From: Bacteriovoracaceae bacterium
GTDB lineage: Bacteria; Bdellovibrionota; Bacteriovoracia; Bacteriovoracales; Bacteriovoracaceae
Reading direction: 5' to 3'
DNA length: 53,716 nucleotides
Assembly (NCBI GenBank): GCA_016786485.1
Contig: JAEUWD010000005.1
Span: 1-53,716, forward strand
Part shown: piece after piece, positions 9,001-14,777 of the stretch
Position numbering within the stretch: position 1 is the first letter of the stretch
Layout: every line of letters begins with the position of its first letter
Made by a program: the position numbers and the translations under genes
The notes under the pieces: generated by a model
What the model was told of the DNA's origin: nothing
What the model saw: the letters and a program-made list of their open reading frames with translations, nothing else
The model's database searches: none

Positions 9001-11494
9001 TGCAGTCTCAGCAGTAAGTGAAGATAGTAATCAAACAACAATAACAAATGGTTCCTTATCATCTCTTGATAATACTTTCGGAAGTTCTGGGGCAGTGTAT
9101 ATTTACCGAAATGCATATCGGATTTTTGATCCTGAGCTTTTGGCCTACACTTCTGACGACGATGAAATCACGATTAGTTGGAATTCAGCTGGTCAGTTGG
9201 CGACAGGTTATATGGTAGCTTGGGCCGTTGGAAACGTTCCTCCTGCTGATTGTTCTGGTGGAGTGGATGTCGGTAACGTATTAAATTATACCGCGACTGG
9301 TTTGGCCGCAGGAACAAATTATAGTTTTAGAGTCTGTGCTTATGATTCTTTATCTAATGATTCTGGTGGTTCAATTATTTTTGGTAAAACGACAGATGCA
9401 ACAGCGATTGCTTCTGTAACAACAAGTAGCGCTAATGGTACATATTCGCGTAGTCATATACCAATTTTGATTGATGTCAATTATGTTGCTGCGGTTACTC
9501 TAACTGGAACTGCATCAACTTTAACTTTATCATCGGGTGGCACGGCAACTTATTTATCTAAGCCAGATGCAGATACGATTCGTTTTACTTACACACCAGG
9601 GCCAACAGATACTACAAATGGATTAGCGAATTTAAATGTGATTTCATACAATTTAAATGGCGACACGCTCGATGGTTCTGTTAACATTGGTGCTGCTAAT
9701 TTAACCGACAACGCTCACGCGATTGAAATAAAAGCTGGTTGGTATCAAGAAGCTTATATTAAGACTGTTAATAGTGAAGCTGGTGATCAATTTGACAGTA
9801 GTGTGAGTATCAGTGGCGATACATTAGCTATGGGAGCTTATGCTGAAGATAGCAATCAAACAACGATTACCAATGGCACCACAGCTTCAGGAAATAATGC
9901 TAACGCTCAATCAGGAGCGGTGTATGTTTATAAACGATCAGGAGCTAACTGGACACAGGAAGCTTACATTAAAGCTGCTAATAATAATGCCGTTGATTTA
10001 TTTGGAAGTAGCGTAAGTTTACATAAGGACACCCTTGCTGTCGGTGCTCATTATGAAGGTAGTAATCAAACAACCATTACAAATGGCACCACAGCTTCAG
10101 CCGACAATTCGACAAGCACTGCGGGAGCAGTCTATGTTTACAAGCGAACAGGAGTGAACTGGGCACAAGAAGCGTATGTCAAAGCAGTAAATAACGGAAC
10201 TGATCAGTTTGGTATCTACGTCAGTATAAGTGGTGATACATTAGCAGTTGGTGCTCACTTAGAAGCGAGTAATCAAACGACAATAACTAACGGAACAACA
10301 GCATCAAGTGATAACTCAAGCTCGCAATCGGGAGCGGTTTATGTTTATAAAAGAACCGGTGTTAACTGGGCGCAAGAAGCTTATATCAAAGCTGCCAACA
10401 ATGATGCTTTTGATGAGTTTGGTAAAAAATTGAATCTGAATGGAGACACATTAGCGGTGGGAGTTATAGCAGAAGCGAGTAATCAAACGACAATCACGAA
10501 CGGAACAACAGCTTCAGGTGATAATTCAAATGCGTGGTCAGGAGCCGTATACGTTTATAAGCGAACCGGTGTTAACTGGGCGCAAGAAGCCTATATCAAA
10601 GCTGTAAATAGCGAGCCAAGTGATCAGTTCGGTCATAGTGTCAGTTTAAGTGGTGATACATTAGCGGTAGGCGCAATAGGTGAAGATGGTTTCCAAAATA
10701 CAATCACTAATGGAACTACAGCTTCAGGTCTTAATGGATATTCGAATTCTGGTGCCGTTTATATTTATAAAAGAAGTGGTGCGAACTGGGCACAAGAAGC
10801 TTATATAAAAGCTGCAAATGCTAATCATAATCAAAATTTTGGTTGGAGTGTAAGTTTAAGTGGTAATACTCTAGTCGTAGGAGCAAGAGCAGAAGATAGT
10901 AATCAAACAACAATTACGAATGGAACAACAGCTTCAACTAATAATTCAAATGCTGATTCAGGTGCGGCTTATGTTTATAAGCGGGTTGGCGTGAATTGGT
11001 CGCAGGAAGCCTATATTAAAGCTGCTAACAACGATGCGAATGATTATTTTGGTCAAAGTGTAAGTTTAAGTGGTGATACGATAGTTGTAGGTTCACACAA
11101 CGAAGCTAGTAATCAGACTACAATTACTAATGGTGTGACTGCTTCAGCAGATAATTCGAATGCAAATGCAGGTGCAGCGTATATTTATCGAAACCAAGCT
11201 CGCTTATTTGAGCCAGGACAATTTATTGCGACAGCAGTAGATACTAACGAAATTACTCTTTCTTGGGAACCAGCTGGTATTTTAACCGTGGGATATATTA
11301 TAGCTCACCAACCAGGTACTACTGCTCCAGCGGATTGTTCTTCCGGTTCTGTAATTGATGTGGCTAACGTGACCTCATATACAGTGAATGGTTTACTTGG
11401 ACCAAGTACCAATCATAGTTTCAGAATTTGTTCATACGACTCACTGATGAATGAATCAGAAGGTTACACGGCCACTTTTATGACCGGACCATAA
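2..11494 (+). CDS. Giant multi-propeller secreted/surface repeat protein (5'-incomplete)
   Basis: The reading frame is open to the left edge (first full codon at 2), so the true start lies outside the window; the GTG at 116 is only the first start-like codon and sits inside a domain. At least 3,830 residues are present. In order: the end of an Ig-like domain; four delta-60 propeller blocks, each followed by a ~120-residue Ig-like domain with motifs such as LTGTARLKLETG; a formylglycine-enzyme-like domain (WDLSGNQFEW); another Ig-like domain; seven FG-GAP-type repeats; an FN3-like domain; an Ig-like domain; seven more FG-GAP-type repeats; a final FN3-like domain. There is no C-terminal anchor or sorting motif. 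The architecture resembles large secreted proteins of predatory Bdellovibrionota. A role in adhesion or prey contact is inference. No convincing intrinsic terminator follows the stop. Confidence 0.93.
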   Translation, partial: QLALNSGATVNYFSGTGTNTLTFRYTVASGQASADLDYVATNSLTLNGGTIRDVVLNNAVLTLATPGAANSISDDKAIVIVTTPYFDNWVRAVLALNDGTGRIYVGGRFTQYGAATVRRLVRLNSDMSLDTAFNTNVNAITQLGSGEVYSIVFAQDGSGDIIVGGDFTNGIPDRLIRLNSNGTLDTDTTFNANLGSGFNYIVREIIPINDGSQDIYVAGQFDQVNGSTRGGLVRLNNNGTHDATFLAGMGVGAFGGDGGVRGACKLEDGSNDIIITGTFTTWAGVATNKVARIRADGTRDNTFNTNIGTSMLAPDYGLACSVSRDGQNKIYIGGGFTEFDGNTAAAQLTRLNANGTSDHANFNPFVNGGVGVISTMPTGETDIYYSGSYTSPTPARLTRANADATGTSDATFTALVDTVAPFGQADIPLGESAFVINHVEDGTGRIYLGGNFANFAGDTNRRYFTYLETIPSGESMPLITNVTASNADGTYGPDAVINVQLTFNENVTLTGTARLKLETGTTDREAVCTGPQNNVATITCNYTVQVGDSSADLSYLNQYSLILDSGATIVAAGGANAGNPAVVNIAIPGQTGSLNLNKNIVIVPQRQFNGPVYAIEKSRAFPGKIYVGGDFTQYGVTSANRIIRLNADLSYDSTFNVGTGVPATTESLILSYGVRVIKEAIDGSGDVYLGGTFSTYNSVTVNKLVRVNSNGTIDWGFNIGSAAPTVGVTFNGTVGLDWFVKSIVLPNDGSGDVIIAGRFQTYRGASHNKILRINSDGSPDAGFSVGTTYGNVSGQWTNGIELSIDGSNELIVASGVVGGITASRISALTGSTIQNAVTIPSTWMESVIPDPVNLGQFYAYGEGSAGGKTRLIRYNSSGTVAGPTNNPNINDTVFDAIYSPFGDNKIYLSGAFTSVDATARNRLARVDSLGDIDTGFTIGAGFAGGETHTIQISDDGSKLFVGGKFTSYDGDTNQAYFTWINLLPAGTSSPTVASVTASNPNATYGLADAINIQIYFSENVSLTGTARLKLETGNIDREAVCTGPQTNVAFLACTYTVQAEDMSPDLAYHSTSSLILDSGATIVAAGGANAGNSALVALSIPGQTGSLNFNKDIVIDSPPQFDGPIFTIVKSKKYPGKLYLGGDFTQYGLTAVNRLVRLNSDLSLDTAFNIGTGFNNTAEALPEKGVNVVMEVNDGTGDIFVGGFFTTYQGITVNKLVKLNDDGSIDWGFNLGTLAPTVGVSFNGTVGFNRFVKNILEAPDASGDIIIGGRFETYKGSTYNKVIRLNSDGSIDAGFSVGTTFNNVPGDWVNDMKVAINGSNELHIAAVNPVANRVVRLNPVTGALIQAAVSMPDDWMEGILEDPSNPNQFFAFGSGSAGGKTRFMQYDATGTVVGPATNPNFNNWPDDAMFTPFGDNKIYVAGNFTTVGGSGRVGLARINSTGTLDAGFTIGSGFTGGRVVKLEISDDASKLYVGGMFTAFNGDSDKPYFTTIDLLPAGTTAPLITSVTATNPNSPPVYKYPSTITIQINFSEAVTLAGGNAQLRLETGATDELAVCTPQASVTTLVCTYSIQTDDETLDLDYSSTQALTLATGATLVASAGVNAGNPANLTLAKPGSTGSLGSNKNIEIQQLAVFNGPVYSLATTANGKIYVGGDFTQYGSTSVDRIVRLNSDLSLDATFNVTGAGPNAYVNWIEEVNDGSGDIYIRGNFSNAGGIPSRIARITNTGSVATTFNTNAGAGLTGGAWAVESRQLPNGQVLVLGNHNQYAGVAAPLLVRLNPNGTRDATLNLGSGFTDSLGGNILALGFTLTNDGTDDIIIFPQDGSNTPPYRYKGVDHAKGMVRISSTGDFRNDSKLFADYNGGVAFGVNDWGYAEWGTYTSFDGSGVVYVKGPYADYNNPGSGRDRISSLYADGTFNSTFASGASQVPFRIFPDEVDRNKLIITGDVTWYNSTTVKRLFKVNATTAAHDAAFTTAIGTAASAGGTRAVAMAKDGTGRMFIGGTFENFAGDAAQDYFTIVNTIASGEQPRVGSVTSSTPNGTYSSGTISIDLNFVDSAGSPMNVSLAGGNAYLSLDTKPKVREAVCTGPQTNTSTINCVYTIQLGDNSVDLGYLSEHSLRVASGATLRGVAAPNNDVLLTLPKIGSANSLVAAKAIVIDTILCPYNYVPVAKNEEVGTWNDFCVAKFEMKDDGAGNAVSRATSLPWTSITQANAITECTSLGANYSLITNERWMTTAREIESLNANWQNGIPGGTNRLSQGNALDGAGAQVAGSDFYPCINVTVTGGCSPTTWNRERRVHYLNNGYAVWDLSGNQFEWIDYIVPYANQPMSPSVSGQWYDVIAATPTSYIPAASMTPANLALNNATNSIGQYYISNDVSVEGTVAQRSGASSTASNPGIYNLNFQENGAGTIYTTFRCAYIDVVEPTVTTVSATNPNGTYFINNSLIITVQFDQVVNVTGFPRILLETGATDRFAVYNGVGSGTNTLQFAYTVQADDQNLDLATAHILALENNGASTIRNASGVHANLKLPPEGTAGSLSNSKNIIINGAPGWYQEAYIKTANSEANDTVGESLSLSGDTLAVGARFEDSNQTTITNGATASGDNSAAGSGAVYVYQRNGASWGQQAYIKASNAQGNDYFGWSISLNGDTLAVGAFFEDSNQTTITNGTTSSPDNTNSAAGAVYVYKRTGVNWAQEAYIKPSNNDASDLFGISVSLSGNTLVVGANSEDSNQITITNGASASVDNTKSNSGAAYVYKRTGLNWAQEAYIKSSNADIDDNFGSYVSISGDTIAVGAYLEDSNQNTITNGTSASADNSTSASGAVYVYRRTGVNWAQEAYIKASNPDVNDQYTYSLQLNGDTLVVGSYLEDSNQNTITNGTTSSSNNSNLESGAVYVYKRTGVNWAQEAYIKAANNNASDQFGYAVAISGNTLSVGARFESSNQTTITNGTTASSNNSAGNSGAVYVYKRTGVNWVQEAYIKASNAEASDAFGTAVTISGDTIAVSAVSEDSNQTTITNGSLSSLDNTFGSSGAVYIYRNAYRIFDPELLAYTSDDDEITISWNSAGQLATGYMVAWAVGNVPPADCSGGVDVGNVLNYTATGLAAGTNYSFRVCAYDSLSNDSGGSIIFGKTTDATAIASVTTSSANGTYSRSHIPILIDVNYVAAVTLTGTASTLTLSSGGTATYLSKPDADTIRFTYTPGPTDTTNGLANLNVISYNLNGDTLDGSVNIGAANLTDNAHAIEIKAGWYQEAYIKTVNSEAGDQFDSSVSISGDTLAMGAYAEDSNQTTITNGTTASGNNANAQSGAVYVYKRSGANWTQEAYIKAANNNAVDLFGSSVSLHKDTLAVGAHYEGSNQTTITNGTTASADNSTSTAGAVYVYKRTGVNWAQEAYVKAVNNGTDQFGIYVSISGDTLAVGAHLEASNQTTITNGTTASSDNSSSQSGAVYVYKRTGVNWAQEAYIKAANNDAFDEFGKKLNLNGDTLAVGVIAEASNQTTITNGTTASGDNSNAWSGAVYVYKRTGVNWAQEAYIKAVNSEPSDQFGHSVSLSGDTLAVGAIGEDGFQNTITNGTTASGLNGYSNSGAVYIYKRSGANWAQEAYIKAANANHNQNFGWSVSLSGNTLVVGARAEDSNQTTITNGTTASTNNSNADSGAAYVYKRVGVNWSQEAYIKAANNDANDYFGQSVSLSGDTIVVGSHNEASNQTTITNGVTASADNSNANAGAAYIYRNQARLFEPGQFIATAVDTNEITLSWEPAGILTVGYIIAHQPGTTAPADCSSGSVIDVANVTSYTVNGLLGPSTNHSFRICSYDSLMNESEGYTATFMTGP
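241..1432 (+). repeat. Delta-60 beta-propeller block A (seven blades)
   Basis: Seven repeats of the delta-60 type are counted, each with a strand like IYVGGRFTQYG, then VRLNSD and a G-(S/T)-x-D-x-x-FN turn. The last, shorter repeat ends in YFTYLETI and probably closes the ring. Confidence 0.75.
1807..2970 (+). repeat. Delta-60 beta-propeller block B (seven blades)
   Basis: Seven blades are counted. Blades four and five are diverged: blade four lacks the GG-FT signature and blade five has SAGGKTR. Together with the following Ig-like domain it forms a unit of about 1.54 kb that is repeated directly downstream as block C. Confidence 0.75.
3349..4503 (+). repeat. Delta-60 beta-propeller block C (seven blades; duplicate of B)
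   Basis: It shares with block B the same blade order and the same irregular blades four and five, including SAGGKTR and phrases such as IDWGFN and PTVGVSFNGTVG. Nucleotide similarity is also visible, for example around 2140-2210 and 3675-3745. The pair looks like a tandem duplication that has since diverged. Confidence 0.78.
4888..6085 (+). repeat. Delta-60 beta-propeller block D (seven blades)
   Basis: Seven blades are counted; the middle ones are the least regular (the fourth has a long insertion around 5460-5540). The closing blade GRMFIGGTFENFAGD matches the closing blades of the other blocks. Confidence 0.68.
6484..7262 (+). other. Formylglycine-generating-enzyme-like (SUMF1/PvdO-type) domain inside the giant protein
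   Basis: The segment begins with CPYNYVPV and FCVAKFEM and has the family's late motif WDLSGNQFEWID. It lies at the centre of the protein, between the delta-60 half and the FG-GAP half. In this superfamily the fold can be an enzyme or a ligand-binding C-type-lectin-like scaffold; no catalytic cysteine pair can be asserted here. Confidence 0.65.
7655..9110 (+). repeat. FG-GAP-type propeller block I (seven repeats)
   Basis: Seven repeats of about 70 residues, each with a WAQEAYIKxxN strand, a (D/N)xFGxSVSLSGDTLAVGA strand, an EDSNQTTITNGTTAS loop and an SGAVYVYKR strand. Seven repeats fit one closed propeller. The DxDxDG calcium loop common in integrin-type FG-GAP repeats is absent. Confidence 0.8.
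9740..11195 (+). repeat. FG-GAP-type propeller block II (seven repeats)
   Basis: A second set of seven repeats of the same type as at 7655-9110, again beginning with WYQEAYIK and ending in IYRN before an FN3-like domain. The matching ends suggest that the propeller plus FN3 module was duplicated as a unit. Confidence 0.8.
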
Positions 11495-11597
11495 TTTTAC
11501 TGCTAAACGCGCCAGGAGCTTTTTTGTAGAGTTCTGCGTCTCAAATAATCAAATTTATTTTTGAAATACTCCACTTATCAAAACCATTTTTATTATC

Positions 11598-11626
11598 AAT
11601 TTTCATAAAAAAGATGTATGAAAATT
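11598..11626. repeat. AT-rich 10-bp inverted repeat in the intergenic region after the giant gene
   Basis: AATTTTCATA (11598-11607) and TATGAAAATT (11617-11626) are perfect inverted repeats with a 9-nt loop. No T-run follows, so it is not a standard terminator. The rest of the 271-bp gap 11495-11765 shows no gene or RNA. Confidence 0.35.
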
Positions 11627-11765
11627 TCAATTGTTCCGTGACTTGGTAATTTTTTCTGGAGCCTCTTCTGATTTTCCATAATTTCGATAAGTTGTATTTT
11701 TGAAGAAATATTAGTTTTTGCAGGCATAAAATATTTTTTAGAAAACGTAAAAAAAGGACGATAAG

Positions 11766-12080
11766 ATGGGCGAAAGTGATTTGGAACTAGTGCTTGATTT
11801 AAAGAAAGTAGGATATACTCAGATTCAAGCCGAAGAAATGATCAAGGTGTTGGATAAAAAAATGAAACACGATTTTGCGACAAAAAATGATTTAAAAGAC
11901 CTTAAACATGCTATGGACTTGCGGTTTGAGGCGGTGAACTTAAGATTTGAGAAGTTAGAATCATCAATTTCCTTGAAGTTTGAACAACAGGAAAATCATT
12001 TAATTCAAAAAATGGGAATTATGCTGACGGCTGGCCTTACACTGACAGTTTCTGTGTTGTCCTTGATCTTAAAAAACTAA
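11766..12080 (+). CDS. Coiled-coil protein with C-terminal membrane anchor (DUF1640-like)
   Basis: 104 residues. The N-terminal half carries a helix with VLDLKKVGYTQIQAEEM; the middle is a coiled coil with 7-residue repeats (ATKNDLKDLKHAMDLRFEAV); residues about 84-102 form one membrane segment. This layout resembles DUF1640/CCDC90-like proteins, often found as short coiled-coil membrane proteins of unknown role. A good ribosome site (AGGA, 11756-11759) precedes the ATG. It stands alone between the giant gene and the next small membrane protein. Confidence 0.75.
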   Translation: MGESDLELVLDLKKVGYTQIQAEEMIKVLDKKMKHDFATKNDLKDLKHAMDLRFEAVNLRFEKLESSISLKFEQQENHLIQKMGIMLTAGLTLTVSVLSLILKN

Positions 12081-12109
12081 ATTTCCTTTTCTAGGCGAGT
12101 AAATCATCA

Positions 12110-12121
12110 TACAATTTATCA
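12110..12121 (+). promoter_or_regulatory. -10-like hexamer directly before the start codon
   Basis: TACAAT at 12110-12115 matches the -10 consensus at five of six positions and lies 6 nt before the ATG at 12122. No -35 of quality and no Shine-Dalgarno sequence are visible. This suggests a leaderless transcript. Confidence 0.4.
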
Positions 12122-12622
12122 ATGCTCGATAAAAAAAATGTTTTAATTATTATTCTCACTGCTTCAGTCTTTTTAATGCTGGGAATTCTTATAAGCCGTC
12201 AAACTTCATCTACTTCAGGTCCTATGCATGTTCCTGCAGATGACGGGAAGTTGGCCAAAGAATATAAAGCAAAACAGATAAATCCACTTATACAAACTGA
12301 AGCCAAGAATCTTCAAGCTTGTTATTTTGCTTATCTGGATACTAAACCTACAATAGAAGAAAATAGCATGAAAATCCTCATGCAAATTGGCGAAGACGGA
12401 AAAATCTTAAAGGTTCAAATCACTCGCAATGGCTTTGAAAATGAAACTTTTGGCGATTGTGTTGCCTCGAAACTTTCAGGTCAGTATTTAGAGCCACCAC
12501 CTTACGGCATTAATCGTTTTATTTCTCATGATCTTTCTTTCGTAAAAGAAGAGACGGCGCTCAAACAAGCAGAGGAACGTAAGAAGCAGAATGAAATGCC
12601 TAAAGTTTTACCGGTACAATAA
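12122..12622 (+). CDS. Membrane-anchored protein with TonB/AgmX-PglI-like C-terminal domain
   Basis: 166 residues. Residues about 6-26 are a membrane segment after a short basic N-terminus, followed by a linker. From about residue 55 the domain LQACYFAYL...MKILMQIGEDGKILKVQI...CVASKL resembles the C-terminal domain of AgmX/PglI or TonB-like proteins, with its pair of cysteines. The protein probably sits in the inner membrane with its domain in the periplasm. No ribosome site precedes the ATG. Its stop codon overlaps the next start by one base (TAATG), so the two are likely translated together. Confidence 0.65.
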   Translation: MLDKKNVLIIILTASVFLMLGILISRQTSSTSGPMHVPADDGKLAKEYKAKQINPLIQTEAKNLQACYFAYLDTKPTIEENSMKILMQIGEDGKILKVQITRNGFENETFGDCVASKLSGQYLEPPPYGINRFISHDLSFVKEETALKQAEERKKQNEMPKVLPVQ

Positions 12623-13020
12623 TGAAAATTGATGAAAGATTACAAAATGACTCAGAATTTATTTGTGAGTTTAAATTATGCCAGCTGCGTTTAATGAAAG
12701 ATGGCGAATTGGATTGGTTTCTGCTTATCCCACGCCAAGCTAATATGAAAGACTGGCATGATTTAGAATTAGAGCATCAGTATCAGCTGACACGAGAGAT
12801 TGACCTGGTTTGTAAGCTATTAAAAGCGAAAGCTCCTTGTGAAAAATTGAATGTGGCCAACTTAGGTAACATCGTAAATCAGTTTCATGTTCATGTCGTC
12901 GCCAGACAGAAAGCCGATCGAGCGTGGCCTGGTCCTATTTGGGGAACAAAAGCTGCAAAAGTGTTCGATTTAAAAAAAGTTGAGTTTTGGAAGAAGATCT
13001 TTGAAAATAGTATTAATTAA
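12622..13020 (+). CDS. HIT-family nucleotide hydrolase/transferase-like protein
   Basis: 132 residues, usual for small HIT proteins. The motif QFHVHVVAR (about residues 91-99) corresponds to the HIT active site in the subgroup that reads Q-x-H-x-H, and the downstream AWPGPIWG is typical of the same subgroup. Members usually hydrolyse dinucleoside polyphosphates such as Ap4A or related nucleotides; the substrate here is unknown. The start overlaps the preceding stop (TAATG), showing translational coupling. Confidence 0.82.
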   Translation: MKIDERLQNDSEFICEFKLCQLRLMKDGELDWFLLIPRQANMKDWHDLELEHQYQLTREIDLVCKLLKAKAPCEKLNVANLGNIVNQFHVHVVARQKADRAWPGPIWGTKAAKVFDLKKVEFWKKIFENSIN

Positions 13021-13035
13021 AATAAAGGGTCAAAT

Positions 13036-13488
13036 ATGCAAAATCAAACCAAACGTAGTTTAATCAAAAAGTTTATCATTTATCCAAAATTTCAAATGAA
13101 ACTACTTTCGTTCAACCTTGCCATCGTGCTAATCGGTTTTGGATGTATTAGTTACCGTATTTGGTCATCTTTTCATGATCTCGAAAAAATTGGAACTAAT
13201 GCCAATCTTCCTGCTGACCATATTTTCTTTAAATTTCTTGATCATCAATTACACGAATTATTTTTTCCTGATCTCTTAATCACTTTTTTAATCGTGATTG
13301 TTTTTACTTCGTTGGTTACCTTACGTTTATCTCAAAAATTAGCGGGACCGATTCTGCGCATGAAAACTTATTTTGAAAGTATTGAAAAAAATCCAGGCGA
13401 AGCTAAACATCAATTGAAATTTCGTGAAGGGGATTTCTTCGATGATTTACCAGAAGTCATCAACAAAGCTCACAGTCGACTAAAGTAA
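13036..13488 (+). CDS. Two-helix membrane protein with HAMP-like domain
   Basis: 150 residues. Two membrane helices (about 23-45 and 77-97) flank a short periplasmic segment. The cytoplasmic remainder (KLAGPILRMKTYFESI ... LPEVINKAHSRL) looks like a HAMP domain, but no kinase, cyclase or chemotaxis output domain follows. AAGGG lies 7-11 nt before the ATG. It may signal to a partner or be a stand-alone scaffold; function is unknown. Its 3' end overlaps the convergent peroxidase gene by 19 bp. Confidence 0.7.
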   Translation: MQNQTKRSLIKKFIIYPKFQMKLLSFNLAIVLIGFGCISYRIWSSFHDLEKIGTNANLPADHIFFKFLDHQLHELFFPDLLITFLIVIVFTSLVTLRLSQKLAGPILRMKTYFESIEKNPGEAKHQLKFREGDFFDDLPEVINKAHSRLK

Positions 13489-14717
13489 CTCGTATCAGTT
13501 AAAGACTTTTCTAAAAAGAGTAAAAGATTATTTTTATCTTCATCACTTAATATTAGCTGTGTTCTTAGGGGCGGGCTGAGCGTTTCCATTTTGTAATTTG
13601 CGCTAGCATCTGTATCTAACCACTTAAGTGGTACATTATAAGTGCCAGCATACTTCGTATTTAAGGCCTCAATGTCATAGAGATAAAGACTATGCATTGG
13701 ATTCACGTAATGTTCAATCACTTCACGTAAAGTGGTTAAGCTTCCATTATGCATATAAGGCGCGGTTAAGGCGACATTGCGTAGCGGAGGCGTGCGGAAG
13801 AGGTAAGCATTTTGTCCAAAGACACGACCTTGGTCATCGTTATACCCAATCGATGGAATGCCAATATTGTGAAAAGAGAAATTAGTTAAGTGATCACTAT
13901 TATGACAAACAAAACAACGTCCTTTAGGAGTTGAGAAAATAATCGCACCTTTTTTTTCAGCTTCGCTCATCGCATTGTTATCGCCTCTAAGATATTTATC
14001 CCATGGCGTTTGAATAGCACTGAACGCATAAGCTTCATAATTACTAATTGCGCGTGCCAGAAGTCCCATATTCCAATCAGCTCTTCGAATATTTTTAAAG
14101 GCCGCTTGTAAAAAACCTTGATAATCAGGTAATTTAAAAATTTTTTCAGCTAGGCCATTCCAAACTAAGTAGGTTGGAAGTTCGGCATAAGGATTTTCGC
14201 CTACCTGACCCAACATTTCTTCATGATTGGCAATTGGGAATAGGGCCTGTGCAGAAAGGGCACCATTTAAATATTTCGTTAAGGCCAAATCATTAAATTT
14301 TTCTAACGGTGTACGATATGTTTGCGCCCAACTATCATATTCCACACGCGCGTCCCAAAACATCATATTAAAATTTCCATAGGCCAAATTAAAAAGTGGA
14401 GGAGTATTGCGCTTTAGAACAGCGCCATAAAGTTGTCTACGGGCATTGTTAACATAATTGAAGCCTTCTCCTAAACCTAGGGGAATCCCATCGCCACCAC
14501 CTTGGGCCGGACTATGACAATCCAAACAAGAAATATTGTTATTACCTGAAAGCCTGCGATCGGCAAAAAGCTTACGACCAAGTTTAACCATTTCCCATGA
14601 ATCAATCTGAACCTCTGTTAAGGGGCGATACCCGATCTGTGAGATGTAGTGTCGAAGTTCATTATCTAAGACATCAGCGATCGATAAATTCCATGAAAGC
14701 AGTAGAAAAAAAATCAT
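13470..14717 (-). CDS. Di-heme cytochrome c peroxidase / MauG-family protein
   Basis: A periplasmic c-type cytochrome with two heme sites, CLDCH (residues 64-68 from this start) and CFVCH (268-272), and the family block RTPPLRNVALTAPYMHNGSL near the C-terminus, whose PYMHNG carries a likely methionine ligand. Family members reduce hydrogen peroxide or oxidise other substrates. The start chosen is the ATG at 14717, giving a hydrophobic signal MIFFLLLSWNLSIA. An in-frame TTG at 14753 would add 12 residues and a lysine, but that TTG forms a -35-like TTGACC, and neither start has a Shine-Dalgarno sequence. It diverges from the dienelactone hydrolase gene. Confidence 0.9.
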   Translation of the reverse strand: MIFFLLLSWNLSIADVLDNELRHYISQIGYRPLTEVQIDSWEMVKLGRKLFADRRLSGNNNISCLDCHSPAQGGGDGIPLGLGEGFNYVNNARRQLYGAVLKRNTPPLFNLAYGNFNMMFWDARVEYDSWAQTYRTPLEKFNDLALTKYLNGALSAQALFPIANHEEMLGQVGENPYAELPTYLVWNGLAEKIFKLPDYQGFLQAAFKNIRRADWNMGLLARAISNYEAYAFSAIQTPWDKYLRGDNNAMSEAEKKGAIIFSTPKGRCFVCHNSDHLTNFSFHNIGIPSIGYNDDQGRVFGQNAYLFRTPPLRNVALTAPYMHNGSLTTLREVIEHYVNPMHSLYLYDIEALNTKYAGTYNVPLKWLDTDASANYKMETLSPPLRTQLILSDEDKNNLLLFLEKSLTDTSYFSRL

Positions 14718-14724
14718 GACGGCA

Positions 14725-14753
14725 GTATTATTTATCCAAATGAACTTGGTCAA
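14725..14753 (-). promoter_or_regulatory. Promoter of the di-heme peroxidase gene
   Basis: On the minus strand TTGACC (14753-14748), a 17-bp spacer and TAATAC (14730-14725) precede the ATG at 14717 by seven bases. Transcription would start at or next to the ATG, giving a leaderless message. Confidence 0.45.
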
Positions 14754-14777
14754 GTCGAGATTTTAAAAAGGATAATT

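Larger units (their letters stand above)
2..9735 (+). repeat. Dispersed copies of a ~120-residue Ig-like spacer domain
   Basis: Seven copies are visible in the giant gene: 2-240 (partial), 1436-1806, 2971-3348, 4504-4887, 6086-6480, 7273-7650 and 9403-9735. Typical features are a VTASNPNGTY start, a strand with LKLETG, a pair of cysteines (VCTGPQ ... TCNYTVQ) in the copies after propellers A-D, and a SLxxNKxIVI end. The copies at 7273 and 9403 are diverged and lack the cysteine pair. They act as joints between propellers. The assignment to an Ig/cadherin-like fold is inference. Confidence 0.8.

Noticed and set aside
7750..11170. Regularly spaced repeats suggestive of a CRISPR array
   Set aside because: The repeats are protein-coding, vary by codon, and are spaced by the 70-residue blade unit.
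11495..11530. Possible intrinsic terminator after the giant gene
   Set aside because: A T-run follows GGAGC but only a 3-bp stem (GCT/AGC) with a long loop can be drawn.
13628..13885. Plus-strand frame of 85 residues opposite the di-heme peroxidase
   Set aside because: Antisense to a well-conserved heme-protein region, no ribosome site and no recognisable features.
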